In this document: piece after piece, positions 43,007 to 51,030 of the stretch | Position numbering within the stretch: the stretch's first letter is position 1 | Layout: every line of letters starts with the position of its first letter | Assembly (NCBI GenBank): GCA_039030395.1 | Contig: JBCCEF010000011.1 | Coordinates: 100,762-164,761 of the forward strand | Source of the DNA: Acidobacteriota bacterium | GTDB lineage: Bacteria > Acidobacteriota > Thermoanaerobaculia > Multivoradales > JBCCEF01 | Length of the DNA: 64,000 bases | Direction: 5' to 3' | Translations under genes and position numbers: made by a program | The notes under the pieces: model-generated | What the model saw: the letters and a program-made list of their open reading frames with translations, nothing else | The model's database searches: none | What the model was told of the DNA's origin: nothing

Positions 43007-44494
43007 CTAAAACAATCGCCCAATTCCAAATTCTCGTTCGTAGGCGTCGGCGTCGAGCTTGCGCCGGGTGCTAGCGGTGCTCATGAAGCGGATCTTGCCG
43101 AAGATCGGCCGCTCCGGACCCCACGGCCGATCGTAGCGCCCGAGGCACCAGAAGATGCCGCTGTAGGAGTTCGGATTGCGGCCGTCGAGGGCGTATTTGT
43201 TGTTCAGCTCGATCATCACGTCCAGCGCGTCGCGCGGCGTGGCGGACCATTCGAGGATTTTCTTGCCCCACAGCATCCGCAGGTAGTTGTGGATGCGCCC
43301 GTCGCGAATCAGCTCGCGCTGGGCGGCGTTCCACAGCTCGTCCTCGGTCTTGGCGCCCTCGAATTCTTCGCGGGTGTACACCTCCGGCCGATCGTCGCCG
43401 GCGTGCTCTTCGAGGGTTTCGATGGCCCAAGCCGGCAGTGAGTCGAACGCCGTGTAGTCCTCCTTCAGGCAAGCCATGTTGTAGCCCACCTCGCGCCAGG
43501 TGAGCAGTTCATCGAGAAAGGACTCGGCGTTCTCGCCCATCCCCCACCAACCGCTCCGAGAACCGGTGGCCTTGGGAGCGAGATCGTCCGGCGTCCAGTC
43601 TTCCCGATCGGCCAGTGCCGAGAACACTTCATGGACGGAGATGTGCCCGAAATGGAGGTAGGGGGACAGTTCGCTGGTCGCGCGGTCGATCACGTCCCGA
43701 CGGCCATCCTGGTAGCGGTCGAGGCGCTCTTCGAGGAAGCGATCCAAGAGCTCGGCGGCCGCTTCGGAACCGCCGCTGTAGGACACCGGCGGCACCTCGT
43801 GGTCGATGGGAAAGTCCGCGAGATCCGGCGGATTCCCGAGATCCATCGGCGGCCAGCGGTCGGTGATGTCCTCCGGTAGCGGCCCCTGCCACTCGGGCAG
43901 GCCACGGGTGGTGAGGGGATCCTGCCGCGGCCGGTCGCCGAGGTGCGCCGGCAGGGTCTTTTGCAGGAAGCGCCGAAAGTCCACCGCGCGCAAAAAAACT
44001 TTCTCCGTCGCCCGCATCGGCAGGACGCCGTTGCCGTCCACCGATTCGAGGAGCACCGGCAGCCTGTCCGCCGCCGCCGCCACCATGCGCGGCAGGAAGA
44101 AGCACGGGAAGTCGTCCGTCACCACCACCGCGGCGCGCTCCGCCAGCGTTTCGAAGAGGCCCTGGCCGGCGCCGTTTTCGGGCTCCAAATACGGAAAGTA
44201 ACCCACCCGGCTGCCGGCGAGGCGCGCGCCATTAGCCACCATGCCGTCGATCACGAAGCGGTGGATGCGGTCCGAGGCCCAGCGGTAGCCGGAGCGCAGC
44301 GGTTCGAACACCAGCACCGGCTTGTCCAGGGCCTTGGCCCAGTCCACAGCCCGGTCGAAGGCGAAGTTCCAGGTGGTCCGGCGGTAGGCGATCATCCAGT
44401 ACAGGACAAAGTCGCCGTCCTCACGCACCGGCCGATCGTTGGCCGCCCGCAGGCGAAGGGTGGGCACTCGGGTGGCGATCTCGTCGGCTTGCAT
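43007..44494 (-). CDS. phrB: Class II CPD photolyase
   Basis: 495 aa, the usual length for the class. It repairs cyclobutane pyrimidine dimers with FAD and light. The class II signature is clear at the C-terminus: LRMLWGKKILEWSATPRDAL, then ELNNKYALDGRNPNSYSGIFW and GRYDRPWGPERPIFGKIRFM. FAD-contact segments TSELSPYLHFGHIS and LTWREVGYNM are present. The ATG lies one base from the end of a family A repeat (44496-44677), so its promoter and ribosome site must lie in the repeat or beyond. The gene is convergent with the isochorismatase-like gene. Confidence 0.95.
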   Translation of the reverse strand: MQADEIATRVPTLRLRAANDRPVREDGDFVLYWMIAYRRTTWNFAFDRAVDWAKALDKPVLVFEPLRSGYRWASDRIHRFVIDGMVANGARLAGSRVGYFPYLEPENGAGQGLFETLAERAAVVVTDDFPCFFLPRMVAAAADRLPVLLESVDGNGVLPMRATEKVFLRAVDFRRFLQKTLPAHLGDRPRQDPLTTRGLPEWQGPLPEDITDRWPPMDLGNPPDLADFPIDHEVPPVSYSGGSEAAAELLDRFLEERLDRYQDGRRDVIDRATSELSPYLHFGHISVHEVFSALADREDWTPDDLAPKATGSRSGWWGMGENAESFLDELLTWREVGYNMACLKEDYTAFDSLPAWAIETLEEHAGDDRPEVYTREEFEGAKTEDELWNAAQRELIRDGRIHNYLRMLWGKKILEWSATPRDALDVMIELNNKYALDGRNPNSYSGIFWCLGRYDRPWGPERPIFGKIRFMSTASTRRKLDADAYEREFGIGRLF

Positions 44495-44495
44495 C

Positions 44496-44677
44496 TAGCC
44501 AGACTTTCTCACCGGCGACCGTGACGAGAGGCCGTAGGTCGCTGAAGATGAAAGGCATTCGCGGGTTCTGTGACGAAGGCGTACTCTTAGTACGTCGAGG
44601 AGCAAGTTCTGCGGATAACGCAGCAGATTCAGTGGCATATGGACTCGCAGTCGGTCGGGGGTGAGAAACGCAGGCTA
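44496..44677 (+). repeat. Dispersed repeat family A, copy 2 (182 bp)
   Basis: The left end is TAGCCAGACTTTCTCACC (44496-44513) and the right end the complement of TAGCCTGCGTTTCTCACC (44660-44677). The core includes AAGGCGTACTCTTAGTACG, CGAGGAGC and AACGCAGCAGATTCAGTGG. It fills the whole gap between two minus-strand genes: its right TAG is the stop of the HAD gene, and its left end touches the photolyase ATG. Confidence 0.9.
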
Positions 44678-45382
44678 CGTTTTCCATCCGTTCACGGAAG
44701 CCGAGGCAAAGGGCCAGTCGGCGGCCAGGTGGGTAAAGTCTTCGAGGGCCTGTACGGCGCCGGCTTGCCGCAACCGCTCGACGGTGCTGCCGCCGGTGGC
44801 GACCCCCAGGCAGGGCAAACCGTTCGCCCGGGCACAATCCACATCGTGCACCGTATCGCCGACGATCCACACACAATCCGCTTCGTACTCTCGCCGATGG
44901 ATCTCAGCGGCCCGCGCCAGGGCGACCGGCGGCAGGTCGCGACGGTGCTCGCCGTCGTCCCCAAAGGCGCCAAAGGCGAAGTGGTGATCGAGGCCCGCCC
45001 GCCGCAGCTTGACGGCGGCGCCGGCCTGCCAATTGCCGGTCAGTAAACCCAGTTCGACATCCGGCCGGGCCGCCAGCCGTTCGAGCAGGGTCGAAACACC
45101 GGGCATGATTTCGATCTCGTCGGCGGCGAGCTCCGCTTCGAGGCGGCGTACCCAGGCGGAGCGCACCTCGGGAATCGCCGCCACCGAGCGTTCCAAGGTC
45201 CAGCCCGCGGCGCGCCCCAGATCTCGCACGATCACCGGATCGATCTTGCCGGCGAAGTCGTAGCCGGGCACCCCGACGGCGGGCATCCGAACATCTGCCA
45301 ATGCGCCTTCGAAAATCTCCCGGAGGCGCGGACCGCAGCGCAGTAGGGTGCCGTCGATGTCGAAGAGGATCAGGTAGGACAT
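44675..45382 (-). CDS. HAD-superfamily phosphatase (phosphoglycolate phosphatase-like)
   Basis: 235 aa. All four HAD motifs are present: FDIDGTLLRCG (I), LLTGNW (II), the Lys/Arg region near RRDLPPVALARA (III) and WIVGDTVHDVDCARANG (IV). It is probably a small-molecule phosphatase. The last residues (SVNGWKT) and the TAG stop lie in the terminus of repeat family A, so the true end of the ancestral gene may have been replaced. It starts 7 nt after the YfhO-like gene and is likely co-transcribed with it. Confidence 0.9.
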   Translation of the reverse strand: MSYLILFDIDGTLLRCGPRLREIFEGALADVRMPAVGVPGYDFAGKIDPVIVRDLGRAAGWTLERSVAAIPEVRSAWVRRLEAELAADEIEIMPGVSTLLERLAARPDVELGLLTGNWQAGAAVKLRRAGLDHHFAFGAFGDDGEHRRDLPPVALARAAEIHRREYEADCVWIVGDTVHDVDCARANGLPCLGVATGGSTVERLRQAGAVQALEDFTHLAADWPFASASVNGWKT

Positions 45383-45389
45383 GGGATGT

Positions 45390-47762
45390 TCAGGCGGTGG
45401 AGACCGACCGCCGATGGTGATCGTGACGCCCTATCAGGGTAAACCAAAACCAGGCGAGAATGCCGACCCCGAAGGCCCAGCAGCCGATGACCCAGGAGAG
45501 TGGCCGATAGCGAAACTCGACGGTATGCTCGCCGGCCGCTAGCCGAACACCCAGAAAAGCGCCGTTCACCCGCTCCGGCTCCAACCGACGACCGTCCACC
45601 GTGAGCCGCCAACCGGGAATCGCCGGCTGACTGGTGACCACCAGCAGGGGCTCTTCAGCGACCACCCGGGCGCCGAGCACGCCTTTTTCGACCTGTAGAT
45701 CCGCGAGCCTTCCACGGCCGTTGGGGGTGACCACCGGAAGCTCCCGCTCCGGCGGTACGGCCACCACCGCCCGGGCCGCGAAATCTTCGAGGGAGACGGC
45801 CGCTTCCATCGCCACCCGCGGATTCGCCAGGCCCAGAACTTCGCGCGGCAGAAACATCCGCGGCAGGGCGCCGGGGTTCTCGTAAACCACCGCATCGCGC
45901 CCTTGATAAACCACCTCCACGCCGGCCCGGTGGTGCATCGACGGATGATCGAAGAGGTAGCGCACGCCGAGGAAGTCGAGGGCCGGGTGGTCGGGATCCA
46001 GGATCTTCACCCAATTTCCCCGCCGGGGCGTACCGAAGGCTCGCGAGAAAGCGGCGTAGGGGCCAAAGGTCATCGGGTCGTTGGCGCGCACCTCCTCGAA
46101 ACCGAAAAAGCTGGCGGCCTGAGGCACCAGAGCGGCGTCGAGCCCGGCTACCCGCCAGACTGTACCTTCCAGTCTTTCGGCGACGCAGCGGGTCGCCAGG
46201 GTCTCCGGGAAAAACGCCGAAGCGTCCGCGACCGGCACCCAGCGAGCGAAGTGGGCGAGGCGAGGCACCAAAACGGTCGCCAACAGCAGAGCCAGGGCCA
46301 CCCTGCGCAGACGACCTCGGGGGTTCCAGCACAGCACCGCGGCCAGGACGATCAGCGGCACCAGTTCCAAGGCCAGAGCGCCGCCGGACAGCAGCGCGCC
46401 GAGAAAGACGGCCAGGATCGCCGTGAAGACGGCCACCGCCGTCCGCCGGCCGTACCGACTCCTGACCCATCCCTCCACCCCGAGGGCCGCCAGCACCGTG
46501 CCGGCAAGGCACCAGCCGAGGGCGAGCCGCTTGAGCAGTGAATCCCGCAGCAGCGGAATCCAGCCGAGCGGCTCCGCCACCAGCGGCACCAGGGCGCCGG
46601 CGGCAAGGGACAGCAAGCCGACCCCAAGCAGAGCCCACACCACCCGTCGACGGCGATACCGCCAGACTCCGAAGAGCGCCAGCAGGACAGCCGACGCACC
46701 GAGGGACCCGCCCCCCACCTCGGCCAGGTTTTCGGGACCGTGCCAACTTCCGTCCCGCGGATCGCCCCAGGCCGCGAAGGCCACCGCCGGCGCCAGGCGA
46801 TCCAGCGAATCGACCCACCGAACGCCGGTCTGGGCACGGCGCTCAGCCCGCGCCTCGGACCACTCGGCGGAGGCGCGAAGGTTCTCCACCACCGGCAGCA
46901 ACACCGGCGCCGCCAGCAGGAAGGCGAGCAAACCGGCGGCGGCCACCCAGCGCAGCCGAGGGAGAACCCGCTGCCGCCAGCGGCCGAGCAGGAGGGCGAG
47001 AAGTCCGGCGAGGAGTACCCCATGGAGTAGCGTCTCCGGATGGCCGGCAAAGACCCCCAGGGCACCGCAAACGGCCAGCCGCGCCGCCGACCGTCGGACG
47101 GATTCGGTCGTGCGGCGGCGCAGCAGATCGAGGGCCGCCACGGCAATCCAGGGCGCCATGGCGGCGACCAGCGAATGGGGATGGAGCCGCCAGAGCTGGA
47201 GGAATCCGGAGCCGACATAGACCGCCGCCCCAACGAGCGCAGCCGGTTCCCGCGCCCCCAAGCGCCGCGCCAGCAGGAACAACCCCCAGCCGGCGATCAG
47301 CAGGCGCGCCGCCTGCGAGTAGGGCAGCGAGCGGAAGGGCGGCAGCCCACGCGAGGCGAGTTCAGTGGGAAAGAGCACCGCCGACTGACCGTTGCCCAAC
47401 AGCGCCGCGCCGGCCCCCTGGGAGGAGTTGAACAACCAACTGTCCCGCGCCGCCCGGCTCCAGGGGAGCATCTGCGACAGCGGATCGAGCAGTAGCGGGT
47501 TCACTGCCGACGACGAAGCGGCGCTCGCCGCCACCAGTTCCGGGTCCGCCCAGGGCGGCACGCCAGCGAGTTGCGGCGTCGGCGCAAGGGTGCGGCCGGG
47601 AAGGAAGCCGGAGACGGTGAAGGCCAAGGGCAGGAGCGACAGGATTGCCACCGCCGACCAGGAGAGGCAGCGCCCTCGCAGCCACCGCCGCCCGAGGACG
47701 GCGAGTACCGCCGCCGTCGCGCCGTAGAGCAGCACGAGATGAACTAGCGCGGGGCCGGGCAC
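45390..47762 (-). CDS. YfhO-like polytopic membrane glycosyltransferase
   Basis: 790 aa with about a dozen hydrophobic segments in the first 500 residues and a soluble C-terminal domain before one last helix (SWVIGCWAFGVGILAWFWF). YfhO features include LNSSQGAGAALLGNGQSA-type luminal loops (FNSSQGAGAALLGNGQ), HPHSLVAAMAPW and FAGHPETLLHG, and the C-terminal domain has VLGLANPRV, DAVVYENPGALPRMFLP and GWRLTVDGRRLE. YfhO-type proteins add sugars to lipoteichoic acid or other envelope glycans. The GTG start has a weak ribosome site, so the first few residues are uncertain. Confidence 0.88.
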   Translation of the reverse strand: MPGPALVHLVLLYGATAAVLAVLGRRWLRGRCLSWSAVAILSLLPLAFTVSGFLPGRTLAPTPQLAGVPPWADPELVAASAASSSAVNPLLLDPLSQMLPWSRAARDSWLFNSSQGAGAALLGNGQSAVLFPTELASRGLPPFRSLPYSQAARLLIAGWGLFLLARRLGAREPAALVGAAVYVGSGFLQLWRLHPHSLVAAMAPWIAVAALDLLRRRTTESVRRSAARLAVCGALGVFAGHPETLLHGVLLAGLLALLLGRWRQRVLPRLRWVAAAGLLAFLLAAPVLLPVVENLRASAEWSEARAERRAQTGVRWVDSLDRLAPAVAFAAWGDPRDGSWHGPENLAEVGGGSLGASAVLLALFGVWRYRRRRVVWALLGVGLLSLAAGALVPLVAEPLGWIPLLRDSLLKRLALGWCLAGTVLAALGVEGWVRSRYGRRTAVAVFTAILAVFLGALLSGGALALELVPLIVLAAVLCWNPRGRLRRVALALLLATVLVPRLAHFARWVPVADASAFFPETLATRCVAERLEGTVWRVAGLDAALVPQAASFFGFEEVRANDPMTFGPYAAFSRAFGTPRRGNWVKILDPDHPALDFLGVRYLFDHPSMHHRAGVEVVYQGRDAVVYENPGALPRMFLPREVLGLANPRVAMEAAVSLEDFAARAVVAVPPERELPVVTPNGRGRLADLQVEKGVLGARVVAEEPLLVVTSQPAIPGWRLTVDGRRLEPERVNGAFLGVRLAAGEHTVEFRYRPLSWVIGCWAFGVGILAWFWFTLIGRHDHHRRSVSTA

Positions 47763-47786
47763 TCGATTTCGGTCAGCAGGAGAAGA

Positions 47787-48563
47787 TCAATCCCGCCAGC
47801 GAGGCGGCTTCTTGTGGTCCAGCACATGGGCAATGCCGCGTTTGCAATCGTCCGTCTCGCGCGCTTTGGCGTTGACCTCGGCGGCGTGGCGCAGGGCGTC
47901 GGACAGGCTGCGGCCGGGAAGGTCCAAGAGCAGCCGCTTGGTGCTGGCGATGGACTGGGAGCTGCCGTTGGTGAGGATCTCCGCGGCGAGATGCTCTCCG
48001 GCGTCCTGAAGGTCTTCCACCGCCACCACCCGATTGACCAGGCCGATCTCCAGCGCCTTCTCGGCGGTCATGAACTGCGGGTTCAACAGCACCTCGCGAA
48101 TGTCCGCACCGCGCAGCCGGAGCGGCAAATAGGTCGCCACCAGCGCCGCCACGAAGCCGATGCGCACTTCACTGTAGAGGAACCGGGAATCTTCGGCGGC
48201 GACCACGAAGTCGTGGGCCGTCGCCAGTCCGCAACCGCCGGCGACGCAGGAGCCTTGCACCAGCGCGAGGGTCAGCGTCTCTTGCCGCAGCACCGACTCG
48301 AAAAGATCCATCAGCCGACCGGAATCGCGCCGGTTCTCCTCCGGCCCGGCATCTCGCAGGGAACGCAGGTGACCGAGGTCCGCACCGGCCGAGAAGTGTC
48401 TGCCCTCGGCGCGCAGCAGCACCGCGCGAACGCCCTCGCCGAGAAGGTCGCGGCGGTAGAGTTCGGTCAGCTCGTCGAGCATCTGAGGCGCCAGAGCGTT
48501 GGCCCGCTCGGCGTTGTCCAGGGACACCCACAGGAGATCGCCCCGCCGCTCGACCTTGATCAT
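47787..48563 (-). CDS. Enoyl-CoA hydratase family (methylglutaconyl-CoA hydratase-like)
   Basis: 258 aa from the ATG at 48563; GTG codons at 48575 and 48587 (2 nt after the upstream stop) are alternative starts. The crotonase core is present: EGRHFSAGADLGHL for the first oxyanion turn and SCVAGGCGLATAHDF for the second. The glutamate of FLYSEVRIGF is kept while the other catalytic Glu is replaced by Gly in GGCGLA, as in methylglutaconyl-/isohexenylglutaconyl-CoA hydratases. Together with AtuA parts upstream and a carboxyltransferase at 54 kb, it suggests leucine or acyclic-terpene type CoA catabolism. Confidence 0.9.
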   Translation of the reverse strand: MIKVERRGDLLWVSLDNAERANALAPQMLDELTELYRRDLLGEGVRAVLLRAEGRHFSAGADLGHLRSLRDAGPEENRRDSGRLMDLFESVLRQETLTLALVQGSCVAGGCGLATAHDFVVAAEDSRFLYSEVRIGFVAALVATYLPLRLRGADIREVLLNPQFMTAEKALEIGLVNRVVAVEDLQDAGEHLAAEILTNGSSQSIASTKRLLLDLPGRSLSDALRHAAEVNAKARETDDCKRGIAHVLDHKKPPRWRD

Positions 48564-48589
48564 CTCGAAGGACACGAAGTCGCCCACGC

Positions 48590-48940
48590 TCAAGCCCGGC
48601 TCTCCGGCAGCTCCTTCAGCAGTTCCTCTGGTACGTCCACCTCCAGGCGCAGCAGCCCCTGGGCGTGGGTTTTGCCCTGGGCGTCGTTGATCAGGCTTTC
48701 CGTACCGCCGCCGCCAAGGGAGTCGTGCAGGATGAAGTTGAAGGCCTGTAGGTTGGGCACCTCGAAGCGCTTCACCGGACCACGGCAGACGTGGCGGAAG
48801 TGCTCCTTCACCCGCTCCGGCGTGACCTGCTGCCGCAGCACTTCCCACAGTTCCGGCGAGTAGGCGATCAAACCCACGTTCGACGCTTCGCCCTTGTCGC
48901 CGGATCGGGCGTGGGCCACGCGGCTCAAAAGTATTTTCAT
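48590..48940 (-). CDS. AtuA C-terminal (ferredoxin-fold) domain as separate protein
   Basis: 116 aa. It begins ILLSRVAHARSGDKGEASNV, the conserved start of the C-terminal domain of AtuA-family proteins, and contains CRGPVKRFEVPNLQAFNFIL and SLGGGGTESLIND. In many bacteria this is fused to the AtuA domain; here it is a separate gene with its own GAGGAA ribosome site. The ATG overlaps the stop of the membrane protein gene (ATGA). It presumably acts with the AtuA protein at 49419-50786. Confidence 0.9.
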   Translation of the reverse strand: MKILLSRVAHARSGDKGEASNVGLIAYSPELWEVLRQQVTPERVKEHFRHVCRGPVKRFEVPNLQAFNFILHDSLGGGGTESLINDAQGKTHAQGLLRLEVDVPEELLKELPESRA

Positions 48941-49422
48941 CGGGTAGATTCCTCGGATTCGGTCCGGTGGCTCCCGCGCAGAATGACGCCCAGGGCCGAC
49001 GCAGCCAGGGCACCACCGGTCGCCAGCGCCGTCGCCGGATGGGTAAAGATCGGATGGTAGAGGGCCGGCAGGGCGGCGCGGAAGCCGAGGTCGAAGATCT
49101 CGCCGTGGCGGACGACCAGGCCTGCAAAGGCAAACCAGGCCAGGGCGAGGAGGAACAATCCGCCACCAATGCGCCGGCCGGAGGACCAGTCCCGTTCGAC
49201 GCCCCGTCGCAGCCACAGGGTGTAGAGCAAGCCGAAGACGAGGCACCAGCCGGCGAAGGCCAGCCGGTTGGCGAGGGCACTCGCCAGCATCCCCACCAGG
49301 AATACCGGCAGCAAGCCGGCGGTGATCGGCAGGTACCAGTCGAAGAAAGCCTCGCGGGTGAGGTTCAGCCTCCGGGTGGCCTCCGCTGGCGCAGAGGCCG
49401 CTGGCGCCGTATCCGCCGTCAC
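48937..49422 (-). CDS. Small membrane protein between AtuA parts
   Basis: 161 aa with four hydrophobic segments: ITAGLLPVFLVGMLASALA, LAFAGWCLVFGLLYTLWL, IGGGLFLLALAWFAFAGLVV and ALATGGALAASALGVILRG. The N-terminal 25 residues are Ala/Pro-rich, and the C-terminal tail is charged. The GTG start overlaps the AtuA stop, and its stop overlaps the start of the AtuA C-terminal domain gene, so the three are translated in a chain. I do not recognise the family; it may tie the AtuA proteins to the membrane. The frame is open far upstream within the AtuA gene, but only this end is real. Confidence 0.78.
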   Translation of the reverse strand: MTADTAPAASAPAEATRRLNLTREAFFDWYLPITAGLLPVFLVGMLASALANRLAFAGWCLVFGLLYTLWLRRGVERDWSSGRRIGGGLFLLALAWFAFAGLVVRHGEIFDLGFRAALPALYHPIFTHPATALATGGALAASALGVILRGSHRTESEESTR

Positions 49423-50786
49423 GCCTCCTCCACGGAGACCTCGATGTGGTCCTCCACCTCCTCGCGGGCCAGTAGCGCCGGCCAGTAAGCCACCACCGTC
49501 TGCGGCTTGGGACGACCGCCGGCAAAGCCCGTGACCCCGGGAGGACCGGCGGTCACCAGCGGCGCGATCTCCTTGCCGAAACGCTCGACCTTGGCGCGAT
49601 CGGCGTCGCGCACGCCGAGGCGGAGCACCACTTCCGGCGGTTCCTTGGGCGCCTCGAACACCCCCGGCAGGCAGGCGCCGATGCCCAGAATCTCTTGCGA
49701 GCGGCACTCCTCCGGGAAGGTCACCCCGGCCCGCTCCAGGCGCTTCCACACCAGCTCCGCCGCCAGCTTCGCCTTGTCCACGGCGCGCGGGCCGGAGAGG
49801 GTGATCTGGCCGGAGCTCTTGTAGCCGGCGAGGTGCGAGGCGGAGATCTTCAAGAAGGGCGTGCGCGGCCGGCCAACAACGCCGGAGACCTCCACCCGAT
49901 TCTCGCCGGCCTGAGCGAGCTGAATCGAGGTGAAGTCCGCCACCACATCCGGCGTGATGTATTCGTTCGGGTCGCCCATCTCGTAGAGGAGCTGTTCGGA
50001 TACGGTGTCCACGGTCACCATGCCGCCGGTACCGGGATGCTTGGTCACCACGAAGGTGCCGTCCTCGCGCGCTTCGACCAGGGGATAGCCGACATTCCAC
50101 AGGTCCGGCACTTCCCACCAGCGCGAGAAGTTGCCGCCGGTGCACTGTGGACCGCACTCCAGGATATGGCCGGCGATGGTACCGGCGGCCAGGCGGTCCC
50201 AGTCGTCCTCCGGCCAGCCGAATTCGTAGGCCAGCGGCGCCAACGCCAGGGCGGTGTCCGTCACCCGGCCGCACAGCACGATATGGGCACCGCCGGCCAG
50301 CGCCTCGCATACCGGCCGGGCGCCCAAGTAGGCATTGGCGCTGGTCATGCGGTCGACCACCGGGCCGATGGGCTCGCCGGTGTCCATGTTTTCCAGCGGA
50401 TGGCCGGCGGCCACCAGATCCGGCAGCCGCGGCAGCACGTCGTCGCCCTCGATCACCCCCACCTTGAGGCCTTCGACCCCCAGTTCCTTCGCGACTTCGA
50501 AGATCTTCCGGCGGCAAGCGTGGGGATTCAAGCCCCCGGCGTTGGTGAGCACCCGGATGTTGCGATCCACCACTTCCGGCAGCACCCGCCGGATAAAATC
50601 GATGAAGTCCGTGGCGTAGCCCAGGGAGGGATCCCGGAGCTTCTGACGCATCATGATCGACAGGGTCACCTCGGCGAGGTAGTCCATGCCGAGATAGTCG
50701 ATCTCGCCGCCCCGTAGAAGCAGCACCGGGGCGTCGATACTGTCGCCCCAAAAACCCTGTCCGTTGCCGACTCGTACCGTTTTCAT
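49419..50786 (-). CDS. AtuA (DUF1446) family acyl-CoA catabolism protein
   Basis: 455 aa, matching the AtuA domain: VRVGNGQGFWGDSIDAPVLL at the start, MMRQKLRDPSLGYATDFIDF, VLTNAGGLNPHACR, then HIVLCGRVTDTALALAPL and TVDTVSEQLLYEMGDP. AtuA proteins occur with geranyl-CoA or related acyl-CoA carboxylases; the exact reaction is unknown. The start at 50786 is preferred over 50822 because the domain begins there, but no ribosome site is visible and a strong hairpin (repeat B copy 2) ends 13 nt upstream. Confidence 0.9.
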   Translation of the reverse strand: MKTVRVGNGQGFWGDSIDAPVLLLRGGEIDYLGMDYLAEVTLSIMMRQKLRDPSLGYATDFIDFIRRVLPEVVDRNIRVLTNAGGLNPHACRRKIFEVAKELGVEGLKVGVIEGDDVLPRLPDLVAAGHPLENMDTGEPIGPVVDRMTSANAYLGARPVCEALAGGAHIVLCGRVTDTALALAPLAYEFGWPEDDWDRLAAGTIAGHILECGPQCTGGNFSRWWEVPDLWNVGYPLVEAREDGTFVVTKHPGTGGMVTVDTVSEQLLYEMGDPNEYITPDVVADFTSIQLAQAGENRVEVSGVVGRPRTPFLKISASHLAGYKSSGQITLSGPRAVDKAKLAAELVWKRLERAGVTFPEECRSQEILGIGACLPGVFEAPKEPPEVVLRLGVRDADRAKVERFGKEIAPLVTAGPPGVTGFAGGRPKPQTVVAYWPALLAREEVEDHIEVSVEEA

Positions 50787-50798
50787 CGAGCCGAGAGT

Positions 50799-50932
50799 AG
50801 CAGGTTGATGCCACCGGCGCACGCGCCGATGGCATCACCTGCTAGGGAGTTTTTCAGGGGGGCTTGGGCGCCCCCCTCACCGCGAAAACAAGTCTTCGCG
50901 GCTCCCCCCATCCCCGGCTTAGCCGCCGAGCC
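50799..50932 (-). repeat. Composite hairpin repeat family B, copy 2 (reverse)
   Basis: Hairpin arms at 50799-50820 and 50823-50843; the core at 50856-50877 reads, on the minus strand, AGGGGGGCGCCCAAGCCCCC; a second hairpin is at 50880-50901 (CCGCGAA arms), then GGGGATGGGGGG on the minus strand. The order of parts matches the copies at 37.8 and 53.0 kb. From 50933 to 51030 nothing else is seen. Confidence 0.8.
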
Positions 50933-51030
50933 CTGACGGTCTCGGTCGCCCGATCAAACCGAAGATACGCAAGGCGGTCTCTCGTGAATGGGGAGCCTGA
51001 CCCACCTGGTCTTCGAGGCCAGCGGTACGG

